From a virus: a stretch of DNA of 20,534 nucleotides. The translations under genes and the position numbers were made by a program. The DNA lies in the IMG/VR virus record IMGVR_UViG_3300015263_001032, positions 1 through 20,534 of that record; one strand, given 5' to 3'. A model generated the notes under the pieces. That model had not been told where the DNA came from, ran no database searches, and saw only the letters and a program-made list of their open reading frames with translations. Position 1 is the first letter of the stretch. The number at the start of each line of letters is the position of its first letter. Shown piece after piece: positions 11,484 to 19,394 of the stretch.

Positions 11484-12983
11484 ATGGGCGCGGAACTCGT
11501 ACCAGCCCAAATAACTCATACTGAAATCAAGCAAGCTTTACAGCATGATCCTGAGTTTTTTATTCAATTTTTCCTAGGGGAAGAATTAACTTTTCCAGTT
11601 CCGGAATTTCACCCGGAAATTTTTGCTTTAATGACAAATCTGGAAATCGACAAATTTGCTTGTGCAATTCCGCGTGACCACGCAAAAACAACTTTGGCGA
11701 AATTAGCTTGTGTTTGGTTTTTTCTATTTTCGGATTTTCGTTTCATAATTTATTTATCAAATACAGTTTCTATTGCAATTCCTTCTGTAAATGACGTAAT
11801 TGCATTTATGCAGTGTGATAATTTTAAAGCTGTATTTGGTGAAATTAGATTAGAAATAAATCAAGATGGAAAAGGTATTTATAAGTTCTGGCTTGGTGAT
11901 AAACTTTGTATTCTAAGAGCTTTTGGTATGGGGCAACAAGTTCGTGGTATAAATATTGATAACCAAAGACCTCAATTAGCAGTCTTAGATGACATTGATG
12001 CAGTTCAAAATGAAGTAACAGAAACTTCATTTAAACAAGCTAAAAGATGGTTTTATGGGCCATTCAGAAAAGCTCTTGATAAATTCCATAATAAAATGGT
12101 ACAAATTGGAAATCTTACTGAAGCACAATCTTTGATTGCGGAAAATTGTCAATCTAGATTTTGGCATTCTCGTGTTTATGGTTGTTTATTGCAAAATGGA
12201 GAGCCGCTTTGGAAAGATGCATGGCCAATTCAAAAATTAATTGAAGATTATAATGAATATTTAGAAAATGGCATGGCAGACGTTTGGTTTGCCGAAATGA
12301 TGAATATGCCTACGGCTGGAGGTCGAGGCGTAATTTTACCAGAGGAAATTTGTTATGCACCAGCAAGACAGCAAGATGATATCAAATACGGATTTATTAC
12401 AATCGATCTTGCAATTTCAGAACGAACATGGGCCCATAAGACTGTTGTGGCGGTTCACGGATGGGTCGAGGAAGGCGGTATTAATGGCCAATGGCAGGCA
12501 GTTGATTATACCGGATTCACTGGAATTGACCCAATTAATTTGTTTTGGGAAGTAATTCGTCTTTGTAAGAAATGGCGTATTAAAACTGTTGGAATTGAAT
12601 CTGTGGCTTATCAAGCTTCAGTTAAATATGTATTTCAACATGAATGCTTGCGAAATGGAATTGAGTTTAATGAAAATGCGGTGGCTGGACAGCGAGGAAT
12701 TGCTTTTGTCCAGCTATATGCTATTGGCAGAAAACCTCAAAGAATTATTGCTTGGGCTGCGATGGTAAAAGCAAAAGAATATGCAATTAATTATGGAGAT
12801 TTCATTTTAACTCAAGAATTAATAACATATAGACCTGATAAAAAAATGAATCAGGACGACTATATTGATGCATATGGTTATGCTCCACAAATGTTACAAA
12901 ACTTTATGTATTTAATAATGCAAGAATATGATGATGATACACAAACAAGTATAGAAGGTTCATATAAACTTTGTTCTGATTAA
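11484..12983 (+). CDS. terL: terminase large subunit, packaging ATPase-nuclease (499 aa)
   Basis: The N-terminal ATPase shows a terminase-type Walker A, PRDHAKTT (63-70), and Walker B LAVLDDID (165-172) with a downstream coupling motif region near VQIGNLTEAQS (206-216). The C-terminal RNase H-like nuclease has three acidic motifs: ITIDLA with D308, VGIES with E372, and QDDYIDA with D458/D459 and D462. Length is normal for the family. The enzyme cuts the concatemer and pumps DNA into the prohead through the portal encoded next. The start follows the small subunit stop with no gap, so no separate ribosome site is needed. Confidence 0.95.
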   Translation: MGAELVPAQITHTEIKQALQHDPEFFIQFFLGEELTFPVPEFHPEIFALMTNLEIDKFACAIPRDHAKTTLAKLACVWFFLFSDFRFIIYLSNTVSIAIPSVNDVIAFMQCDNFKAVFGEIRLEINQDGKGIYKFWLGDKLCILRAFGMGQQVRGINIDNQRPQLAVLDDIDAVQNEVTETSFKQAKRWFYGPFRKALDKFHNKMVQIGNLTEAQSLIAENCQSRFWHSRVYGCLLQNGEPLWKDAWPIQKLIEDYNEYLENGMADVWFAEMMNMPTAGGRGVILPEEICYAPARQQDDIKYGFITIDLAISERTWAHKTVVAVHGWVEEGGINGQWQAVDYTGFTGIDPINLFWEVIRLCKKWRIKTVGIESVAYQASVKYVFQHECLRNGIEFNENAVAGQRGIAFVQLYAIGRKPQRIIAWAAMVKAKEYAINYGDFILTQELITYRPDKKMNQDDYIDAYGYAPQMLQNFMYLIMQEYDDDTQTSIEGSYKLCSD

Positions 12984-12999
12984 CTGGAGAATCCATAAG

Positions 13000-14886
13000 A
13001 TGGCTTTGAAAATAGGGAAGAAATTCCAAGTAAATGAAAATATCACTTTAACAGAAAAAAATCATACAGATTTGTTAAAGCATGTAAAAGAACGTTTGAC
13101 TTTTGCAAAAGATTTACACGATCAGCAAGTTGAAAAATTTAGAAAGATTGATCAAGCTGTTTATGGCTATCTTGTTTTAGATGAAGATGATGAAAAACGC
13201 AGAAAAGATAATGAAAAAGGTTATGGTGTAAAACCTGTTGACACAATTTTACCTTTAACTTTGACTCAGCTTGATGAAGCTGTAACTTATATAATTGAAG
13301 TTGTCTCAACAGATTCTGGTTTATATGGTGCAATAGCTCCAGCTGAAAAGAAAAAAATCGCAGATGGATTTGCTTCATTAATGAATGAACATGCAGATAG
13401 ATTTAAACATTTGCGTGATATGAATAAATTCCTATTCAATGCAATGAAATACAATTGGGCTGCGTTAAGTCCAAGTTGGAAAATCGTAAAAGGTAATAAA
13501 ATTGAAAACGCTGTAACTGATACTCCAAATATAAAAGAAAATGTAGTAGTTTATCAGGGAAATGAATTACATTCATTAGACCCATACAATACTTATTATG
13601 ATGTTTCTGTAAGCCCAATTGATTTGGCCGCTGAAGGTGAATTCTTTGCAGAAGCAGATGTTGTTACACCTTTTAAAGCAAGAAAATTACTTGCAAACGA
13701 AGAAATCTATAATGCAAAAGACATTATTGACAAAGGCGGGTATGCAATTAATTGGTATACGGATAAACCAAATATTGATACAAGTTCTGAAAATGCAATT
13801 TCTTCGAATTTTCTTCAGCTACTTGGTGGAGATAATACAGAAAGAACTTCAACACAGGCGATAGAAATTGTAAAACTATACATGTGGTTGAATACAAAAG
13901 ATTACGGAATTTCTAAAGAAGATGAAATGAAAATCTGCCGTTTATCATTGATGAACAATGAAAGAATTGTTCGTTTAGAAATTATGAATAATGCTCATGG
14001 CTTATTACCAATTGGCGTAACAATGCCGTGGGAAGATGGTTTTAAAGAAGCAACAAAATCTTATGCACAATTATTAAATCCCTTCCAATTATTTGCTTCC
14101 TCGCAAATGAATGTACATCAAAAATCAAATAGAAAAGCTCTTTATGGTGTAACATTCTATAACAAAAATGTTTTAAACTTGGGTGATGAATATGACCCGG
14201 TTGCATCAAAAGTGCCTGTAAATGCACAACCAGATTCTGATATTAGAAAAGCAATTCATCAAGTTTTTGATGCACCAAGAACCGAAAACACAATTCGTGA
14301 TATCAGCACGATTACCGATTTCATGCAAAGAATTCTGCCGACTGATATTTTAAATCAAGTTGCTGGATTGGAAAGAGCAACTCAATATCAATCTGCCGCA
14401 ACAGTTCAAGGTGCAAATCGCAGAAATTTGAAAATCGCACGCATGATCGATATTCAAGCTTTATCTCATGTTCGACAAATTCAGCTTTTCAATATAATGC
14501 AATATCAAGAACAAGTTGAAATCATTTCTCCAGAAGGTGAATTAATCAATATTGTACCTGCAGATTTCAGAGAAACTAAAATTGAATTTGCTGTTTCAGA
14601 AGGTTTGCGTGGATTAGATAGACTTTCTATGTCTATAGCAATTCAAGATGTTCTTAATTCAATTCTACAATCTCAACAAGCCAGTTTGCAAATTGATGTT
14701 GTAGCTTTAATCAATTATTGGACTTCTTTTATTGGTGACAAAACAGATTTCTCTCAGTTTAAATACAAATCTGAAATGGATAAACTGCCACCAGAACAGC
14801 GGGATATGGCTTTTCAAGTATTTCAACAATTTCTTGCTGCACAAGAAGCACAAAAAAACGGCGAAACAACTGTAACTTCAGCTTAA
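13000..14886 (+). CDS. portal (head-tail connector) protein (628 aa)
   Basis: Position directly after the large terminase, the size, and the composition (long helical segments, NPFQLFASSQ, then a helical stretch TDFMQRILPTDILNQVAGLERATQYQSAATVQGANRRNLKIARMID) fit a portal protein. The helix-rich segment 470-550 matches the stem/wing region of portals of podovirus-like phages. It forms the dodecameric ring for DNA entry and exit. No specific portal subfamily can be named from sequence alone. The ribosome site is CTGGAG, 9 nt before the ATG. The C-terminus is Gln/Ala-rich and probably flexible. Confidence 0.82.
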   Translation: MALKIGKKFQVNENITLTEKNHTDLLKHVKERLTFAKDLHDQQVEKFRKIDQAVYGYLVLDEDDEKRRKDNEKGYGVKPVDTILPLTLTQLDEAVTYIIEVVSTDSGLYGAIAPAEKKKIADGFASLMNEHADRFKHLRDMNKFLFNAMKYNWAALSPSWKIVKGNKIENAVTDTPNIKENVVVYQGNELHSLDPYNTYYDVSVSPIDLAAEGEFFAEADVVTPFKARKLLANEEIYNAKDIIDKGGYAINWYTDKPNIDTSSENAISSNFLQLLGGDNTERTSTQAIEIVKLYMWLNTKDYGISKEDEMKICRLSLMNNERIVRLEIMNNAHGLLPIGVTMPWEDGFKEATKSYAQLLNPFQLFASSQMNVHQKSNRKALYGVTFYNKNVLNLGDEYDPVASKVPVNAQPDSDIRKAIHQVFDAPRTENTIRDISTITDFMQRILPTDILNQVAGLERATQYQSAATVQGANRRNLKIARMIDIQALSHVRQIQLFNIMQYQEQVEIISPEGELINIVPADFRETKIEFAVSEGLRGLDRLSMSIAIQDVLNSILQSQQASLQIDVVALINYWTSFIGDKTDFSQFKYKSEMDKLPPEQRDMAFQVFQQFLAAQEAQKNGETTVTSA

Positions 14887-14917
14887 AATTTAATTTTTTA
14901 ACAAGAGGAGAAACTTC

Positions 14918-15388
14918 ATGCTAGGTTTATTCAGTGTTTTGGGAAATATGTTTGGAACAAAAGAAGCTGGTGCTACTGTTTTACAAAGTGTAACTGATGG
15001 AGTTGACAAACTTTGGCACACAGACGAAGAAAAAGCTGAAGAAGCTGCAAAAGCTCGAACGGAAGGATTTGCAGTTTATATGGAATGGTTGAAATCAACT
15101 TCTGGTTCCAGAATTGCAAGAAGAGTTATCGCATTTATGGTTACTGGGATTTGGGCATTTGAACATTTAACTTCAGTTTTCTTTGGTTTACTTGGCGTTT
15201 TTGCAGATGATCCAAAACAATTTCTTGAAGCCAGTGATATGTTTGCTAGACATGCAAATGAAAACAATGCGCTTGTTGGTGTTGTTTTATTATTTTACTT
15301 TGGCGGCCCAGCAGCAATTGATGGTGTAAAAGGTTTAGTTGAAAAATGGACTAATAAATCTAACAACAAAGCGGATGGAGTTAAATAA
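14918..15388 (+). CDS. 3-TM GTA-type holin-like membrane protein (156 aa)
   Basis: The motif series DGVDKLWHTDEEKAEEA (27-43), a helix with YMEWLKS (54-60), and GSRIARRVIAF (63-73) followed by hydrophobic segments at about 69-95 and 117-135 matches the GTA_holin_3TM family (Phage holin of three transmembranes). These proteins are predicted to permeabilise the inner membrane for lysis or particle release. A lysis gene between portal and scaffold is an unusual place, and no endolysin is seen in the window. The ribosome site is AAGAGGAGAAACTTC-ATG. Membrane topology is inferred from hydropathy only. Confidence 0.8.
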   Translation: MLGLFSVLGNMFGTKEAGATVLQSVTDGVDKLWHTDEEKAEEAAKARTEGFAVYMEWLKSTSGSRIARRVIAFMVTGIWAFEHLTSVFFGLLGVFADDPKQFLEASDMFARHANENNALVGVVLLFYFGGPAAIDGVKGLVEKWTNKSNNKADGVK

Positions 15389-15397
15389 AAAAAATTT

Positions 15398-15530
15398 GAC
15401 TAGGGAAGCCCAATGTTAGGCTACTTTGCCACGGGTCTACGGGTTTATGAAGTGGAGCGAGGCACGAGCGAAACGGAATCCCGTTGACCGGCAAAGAGCC
15501 GTAAACATTGATAGGCGAGGGCCCCTTGTC
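15398..15530 (+). ncRNA. compact GC-rich structured RNA between holin and scaffold genes, family unknown
   Basis: A 133-nt element of about 56% GC stands in AT-rich DNA and folds into a long nested hairpin. Helices: GAC-U-AGGG (15398-15405) with CCC-UU-GUC (15523-15530, one U-U mismatch); GCCC (15408-15411) with GGGC (15519-15522); AAUGUU (15412-15417) with AACAUU (15504-15509); GGCU (15419-15422) with AGCC (15497-15500); CUUUGCC (15424-15430) with GGCAAAG (15490-15496); GGUC (15434-15437) with GACC (15486-15489); a tip hairpin AACGG/CCGUU (15472-15485). The loop 15438-15471 is G-rich with ACGGG repeated (15431, 15439), which could form an alternative pairing with CCCGU (15480-15484). There is no open frame across it and no T-run after it. 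Similarity to hammerhead, HDV-like, twister, tRNA or riboswitch consensus was sought and not found. It could be a processed leader, a ribozyme, or a packaging or regulatory RNA. Confidence 0.72.
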
Positions 15531-15559
15531 ATAATTTTATTTTTTAACGAGGAATCAAA

Positions 15560-15796
15560 ATGAGTAATTTTAATAATCTTACAGAGACAGAAAAAGCAAT
15601 TTTACAACAGGTTGCTGCAAATCCTGTTTTTATGAAATTAATTCGAGATCAAAAGGAGGAAATAGAAGAACAAATATTAAATTTTTGGGCGCTTGAAAAT
15701 GAATCTGATAAAGACTACCGGCGACGTCACGAAGCATTGTATGAAAAACGAAGATATTTAACCGAACAAGTACAATTTTACGAAAAACTACTTTAA
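15560..15796 (+). CDS. small coiled-coil protein before scaffold (78 aa)
   Basis: Not recognised. It is highly charged and helical throughout (LTETEKAILQQVAANPVFMK, then KEEIEEQILNFWALENESDKDYRRRHEALYEKRRYL), probably a coiled coil. It lies 18 bp before the scaffold-like gene and 29 bp after the structured RNA. The ribosome site is ACGAGGAATC. Position suggests a head-assembly accessory protein or a product regulated by the RNA upstream; both are inferences. Confidence 0.65.
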   Translation: MSNFNNLTETEKAILQQVAANPVFMKLIRDQKEEIEEQILNFWALENESDKDYRRRHEALYEKRRYLTEQVQFYEKLL

Positions 15797-15814
15797 CAAA
15801 TAGAGGATAAAATT

Positions 15815-16573
15815 ATGAATGGCGGATTTTTAAGCAAATTTATTGGTGGAAATTCAGTTTCTACAAATAATGAAAATGGTGCTCCTGAAACAAAGAAGTC
15901 AACCAATGGTAACAAAGATAACAACGAAAATAACATTGACAATTCTACCAATATATGGGAGAATCCAGTCAAACAAGATGCAAATGCGAATAATAATCAA
16001 CCGCAACAACAATTTATTCAACAACCTGTTGTAGAACCTGATCCACAAGAAGCTTTACAAAAACATATTGCAAGTTTGAAATTAACTGATGGAATTGATT
16101 TTTCACAAATTCAGCAAGATTTACAAACTGGTAGTACAGAATCTTTGACTAAAGCTTTGGAAACAACTGCGGCAAATGCATATAAATCTTCCATGATGCA
16201 AATGAGTAAAATCATGGATAATAAACTTGCTGCTGTTAAACAAGAAGCTTTAAATGAATCTAAAGCTACAATGAATGCAGATTTAGCAGTTCGTCAAATG
16301 AATACAGATTTGCCTTTTACAGCTGATCCTAACATAGCTCCAGTTGCAAAGGCAGTTTTGAATCAATTCATTAAAGGTGGAAAAGATTTACCTTCAGCAA
16401 TTAAAGCAACGGCTGAATTTTTTAAATCTACTGCTTCTAAAATTAATTCAAGCGGTACTCCTCCTGGGAATCAAAACAATTCAAATTTTAGTCAGTATAA
16501 AAATTCTGATAATAATAACAGCAATGAAAACCCTTCGGAACACGATGAGTGGTTGGACTTGTTAAGCGCGTAG
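15815..16573 (+). CDS. scaffold-like (prohead core) protein (252 aa)
   Basis: Assigned by position immediately before the major capsid gene and by composition. Residues 10-75 are Asn/Gln/Lys-rich and disordered, residues 80-215 are helical and charged (ALQKHIASLKL, AANAYKSSMMQMSKIMDNKLAAVKQEALNES), and the C-terminus (SEHDEWLDLLSA) is acidic with a small helix, as in scaffolds that bind the capsid protein through their C-terminus. Scaffolds diverge rapidly, so lack of sequence recognition is expected. It would guide capsid assembly and then leave the prohead; a protease is not seen nearby. The ribosome site is TAGAGGATAAAATT-ATG. Confidence 0.72.
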   Translation: MNGGFLSKFIGGNSVSTNNENGAPETKKSTNGNKDNNENNIDNSTNIWENPVKQDANANNNQPQQQFIQQPVVEPDPQEALQKHIASLKLTDGIDFSQIQQDLQTGSTESLTKALETTAANAYKSSMMQMSKIMDNKLAAVKQEALNESKATMNADLAVRQMNTDLPFTADPNIAPVAKAVLNQFIKGGKDLPSAIKATAEFFKSTASKINSSGTPPGNQNNSNFSQYKNSDNNNSNENPSEHDEWLDLLSA

Positions 16574-16635
16574 AAGTAAATTTTGGTAAAATTAAATTTA
16601 ATTTTTTATTAATTAACTAGAAGAGGTATAATATT

Positions 16636-17802
16636 ATGGCTGTAAAAGGCGTTTTTGCATCTGACCAAAATGTTGCAGGAACAGTTAAGGGTAGTTTTGC
16701 TTCTGCGATTCTTCAACTTTATCCAACTGGTTCTTCACCACTTTTGGCTCTTTCTTCTGGTATGCAATCAGAAGATGAAAAATCTGTTGTAATCACATGG
16801 TTTGAAGAAAATCATTTATCTGGTTATTTGACTGTAACAAATAATGCTGGTACTGGTACTACTTTCACTCTGTCTGATGGTACTCAAGTAGTTGCTGGTA
16901 CTATTATGTTAGTCCATTCAACTGGTGAATATATTTTTGTTGATTCTATCACTGGTAACTCTGCAACTGTGACTCGCGGATTTGCTGGATCAACTGTTAC
17001 TTCAATTAACGGTTCTGTAACTCCAGTGCCAATTCAGCGAATCACCACAGCGCACGAAGAAGGTTCTGCAAAACCAACTTCAATTGCAAATCTGGGATAT
17101 CCACGTTTTAACTACATGCAAATTTTCCGTAATGCATGGGATGCAACTGGAACTGCAAAAGCTGTTGAATATCACACAGGTGATGTTGTTGCGAAAAACA
17201 AACGTGATGCTGGTGTTTTTCATGCTGAAGATATTGAACGTGCTTTGTTATGGGGCAAACAAACAATTGGTGTTCTGAATAATAAACCTTTCCGTACTAT
17301 GGACGGTATTACTAATCAGATTACCACCAATGTTTCTGCAAAAGCTTCAAATACCCCGCACGAAAATATTGACACGTTCCTGCAAACAATTTTTGAACGC
17401 AATATTAAAGGCAAACCAAACGAACGGATTGCTTTTTGTGGAAACACAGTTGTTTCTGTAATTAACAACATTGCGCGTATTGATGGAACAATTAATATTC
17501 AGCCTGGTCAAACTGAATTCGGCATGAAAGTCATGAAATGGATGACTCCTTATGGAGATATTTCATTGATGACTCACCCGCTGATGAATGAAAATCCAGT
17601 TTGGACAAAAGAGCTTTATGTTCTTCACCCCGGTGCCATCAAAATTAAATATCTGCGTCGCACGCATCACGATACCAATGATCGTGACGGAACTCGTGCT
17701 GGTGCTGATGCTGATTTTGGTGTTTACACTACTGAAGCTTCAATTGAATATGGTGCAGAACTGACTGGTGGTATTTACACAGGTATTGATACTGCGGCTT
17801 AA
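16636..17802 (+). CDS. major capsid protein, SU10/DUF5309-type HK97 fold (388 aa)
   Basis: Residues 60-140 show the pattern of the SU10-like capsid family: an insertion of the type GTIMLVHSTGEYIFVDSITG, NSATVTRGFAGSTVTSING, then IQRITTAHEEGSAKP. The family segment WDATGTAKAVEYHTGDVVAKNKRDAGVFHAEDIERALLWGK (about 168-208) follows, then a P-domain helix and a strand-rich C-terminus (YTTEASIEYGAELTGGIYTGI). Known members use the HK97 fold and form the icosahedral shell. It follows the scaffold gene and has an AGAAGAGG ribosome site. Codon use is less AT-biased than the neighbours, fitting high expression. A hairpin that could attenuate transcription overlaps its stop. Confidence 0.88.
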   Translation: MAVKGVFASDQNVAGTVKGSFASAILQLYPTGSSPLLALSSGMQSEDEKSVVITWFEENHLSGYLTVTNNAGTGTTFTLSDGTQVVAGTIMLVHSTGEYIFVDSITGNSATVTRGFAGSTVTSINGSVTPVPIQRITTAHEEGSAKPTSIANLGYPRFNYMQIFRNAWDATGTAKAVEYHTGDVVAKNKRDAGVFHAEDIERALLWGKQTIGVLNNKPFRTMDGITNQITTNVSAKASNTPHENIDTFLQTIFERNIKGKPNERIAFCGNTVVSVINNIARIDGTINIQPGQTEFGMKVMKWMTPYGDISLMTHPLMNENPVWTKELYVLHPGAIKIKYLRRTHHDTNDRDGTRAGADADFGVYTTEASIEYGAELTGGIYTGIDTAA

Positions 17803-17824
17803 TCCCCCGCAGTTTCACTTTTTT
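17791..17824 (+). terminator. hairpin plus T-run at the end of the capsid gene
   Basis: ACTGCGG (17791-17797) pairs with CCGCAGT (17807-17813) around a 9-nt loop containing the stop codon, followed by TTCAC and six T residues. The stem is short and the T-run is 5 nt away, so it is likely a partial terminator that lowers expression of later genes. Confidence 0.5.
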
Positions 17825-17860
17825 CAAATTTTCTTTTTTATTTAGTAGAGGAAACTTATT

Positions 17861-18097
17861 ATGGCTGTTTCAGAACTTCCAAATGCTTATGCAGCTGTTA
17901 CCGGAGTTGTTAACGGTACTGCAGCAGCAGAAATTGTAGTGCTAATTGCAGCACTAAAAGCTTTAATTCCTGATCCAACTTCCACAGATACCCCACCTTC
18001 TCCAGATTGGGGTGATATCCCTCCACATACAGCTTCAAAACTTCGAGATGAAATTGATGCTTTTGCTGCTGCGATTGCCGCTGCTCCAACAGCGTAA
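17861..18097 (+). CDS. small Ala/Pro-rich head-region protein (78 aa)
   Basis: Not recognised. Its sequence is rich in Ala and Pro (NGTAAAEIVVLIAALKALIP, then DPTSTDTPPSPDWGDIPPH, then an Ala-rich helix at the end). The gene follows the major capsid gene and has an AGAGGAAAC ribosome site. Its location fits a minor head or decoration protein, but no family is visible. It is not a membrane protein despite the hydrophobic helix at 24-36, which has no flanking second segment. Confidence 0.6.
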   Translation: MAVSELPNAYAAVTGVVNGTAAAEIVVLIAALKALIPDPTSTDTPPSPDWGDIPPHTASKLRDEIDAFAAAIAAAPTA

Positions 18098-18127
18098 TTT
18101 AATATAGTTTAATACAATATAAAACTC

Positions 18128-18155
18128 AAAGGGTGGGATATTTTTCCCACCCTTT
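18128..18155. other. 11-bp stem-loop without T-run between head genes
   Basis: AAAGGGTGGGA (18128-18138) pairs with TCCCACCCTTT (18145-18155) around TATTTT. On neither strand does a T-run follow, so it is not a classic terminator. It may pause polymerase, protect the capsid mRNA 3' end, or be a processing site. Confidence 0.6.
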
Positions 18156-18174
18156 AATATAAAAGGAATCTATT

Positions 18175-18651
18175 ATGACTAAATTAAACGAACCAGTTAT
18201 TTACATAAGTGACAAATACCCTTCATTTATGATTTCTGTTGAAAAAAAGAATTACCGGTTTACAAATCATGAATTACGAATTCAAACGCAAGAAGAAGTT
18301 GATGCGTTTGATAAAGTTCTTGCAGAAGTTCCAGTTCTTTCTACGAAATTTCGCAAAGTAGACAAAGCGGCTGCTGAAGAATTTGTTAAAAATCTAATGC
18401 AAAGAAATTCTCGGCATTCCGCAGTTAAAGGCCCCGTATCTTCACAAGATATTTTACATGCTCAATCGCCTTTACAAGAACGTGATGCAGATTTAAGTGC
18501 TTTACAGCCAGATCAATTAGCAACTTTAACACAAGAAATGGCTGCTGATAATTCATTTATCATGACTGAAAAAGCAAAAAATCCTTTAACATCCACTGTG
18601 GATGCACCAGTTCCACAAAAACTTTCACTGGGTTTAAAAGAGAATAAATAA
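18175..18651 (+). CDS. hypothetical head-region protein (158 aa)
   Basis: Not recognised. The N-terminal 75 residues (VIYISDKYPSFMISVEKKNYRFTNHELRI... EVPVLSTKFRKVDKAAAEEFVKNLM) are beta-rich then helical; the rest is low-complexity with Gln, Ala and Pro and ends in KLSLGLKENK. It lies between the capsid cluster and the adaptor gene and starts with an AAAAGGAATC ribosome site. By position it may be a small head-completion or joining protein. No motif supports a firmer call. Confidence 0.6.
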   Translation: MTKLNEPVIYISDKYPSFMISVEKKNYRFTNHELRIQTQEEVDAFDKVLAEVPVLSTKFRKVDKAAAEEFVKNLMQRNSRHSAVKGPVSSQDILHAQSPLQERDADLSALQPDQLATLTQEMAADNSFIMTEKAKNPLTSTVDAPVPQKLSLGLKENK

Positions 18652-18654
18652 TCC

Positions 18655-19378
18655 ATGTCTGAAATTAATACGTTTTCTGCTGCGGTTGACGATATAATTA
18701 CACGTTCTGGGCGTCCGGATAGAAAAGCTGATATTATTGCTTTTGTTCGGACGTCCATTCGTGAATGTCAAGTTCGCGCTTTTTTCAAACGAGATATGAC
18801 AGAGGATAGTTTAACTACGGATGCAAAACCATACATCTGGGAAACTCCTCAAGAATTCAGAATTATTCGCACAGTTAAATACCCAATTTTAAGTTTGCGT
18901 AATAAAGAAATTTATCCACCAGAAGTTCTTCCTGGAAAATTACAAAGAGACCATGAACATTATTATTATGGTGGTCCTGGTTATTATGCTTTTGCGAGAC
19001 CATGAACATTATTATTATGGTGGTCCTGGTTATTATGCTTTTGCTGGATTAGATTCAGGTTCTTCTATTGATATTGCTTATTATTCTTTTTTAAGAAAAC
19101 TTCCCTACTATGCTGTTGCTGACAGACCTGCAACTTTTAGTTTAGAAGACAATGCTTGGGCTTATTTAACTGCATCTACTGATGCTGAAAAATTAATAGC
19201 GCGTGAAGCAGTTTCAAATTGGCTTTTATTTGATTATTATGACACTGTTGTTGAAGGTGGATTAGCAAAAGTTTTAAAAGTTGTTGGTGATGAACGTGCA
19301 ACTGCTACATATGCACTTTATAAATCATATCAAAATGATTTAGTAGCAGCAGAACCTTCTGATTCATTAAATAAATAA
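18655..19378 (+). pseudogene. adaptor (head-tail connector)-like gene split by a 49-bp duplication
   Basis: Two overlapping frames belong to one gene. The first frame (from 18655) reads MSEINTFSAAVDDIITRSGR... to YYAFARP and stops at 19003-19005. The second (to 19378) continues YYAFAGLDSGSSIDIAYYSF... to SDSLNK. The break is at a direct 49-bp repeat (18947-19044); with one copy the frame is continuous, giving 224 residues. Such proteins with an N-terminal helical bundle and later beta-strands resemble SU10-type adaptor proteins that join portal to tail; position after the head genes supports this. As written the gene yields a truncated 116-aa product. A +1 shift or loss of one copy would restore it. 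An assembly artefact is quite possible. Confidence 0.7.
18947..19044 (+). repeat. perfect tandem duplication, 2 x 49 bp
   Basis: GAGACCATGAACATTATTAT and the following 29 bp occur twice without mismatch or spacer (18947-18995 and 18996-19044). The period of 49 is not a multiple of three, so it breaks the adaptor gene. Sequences outside the copies differ at once. Confidence 0.95.
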
Positions 19379-19394
19379 AGGGAATTATTTTATT

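Noticed and set aside
13139-13378. His/Leu/Gln-rich minus-strand open frame inside the portal gene
   Set aside because: The composition is that of a frame opposite an AT-rich gene; there is no ribosome site and no operon context.
15396-15430. Promoter starting at TTGACT (15396-15401) for the RNA element
   Set aside because: No acceptable -10 box occurs 16-18 bp downstream; the TTGAC bases are partly used in the first helix of the RNA.
15398-15530. Structured RNA as a hammerhead, HDV-like or twister ribozyme
   Set aside because: The CUGANGA core of hammerheads is absent, no HDV-type nested double pseudoknot can be drawn, and the GUGGAG stretch that recalls twister is not in the required helix context.
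18985-19005. Programmed ribosomal frameshift in the adaptor gene
   Set aside because: No slippery heptamer or downstream pseudoknot is evident, and the frame change is fully explained by the 49-bp duplication.
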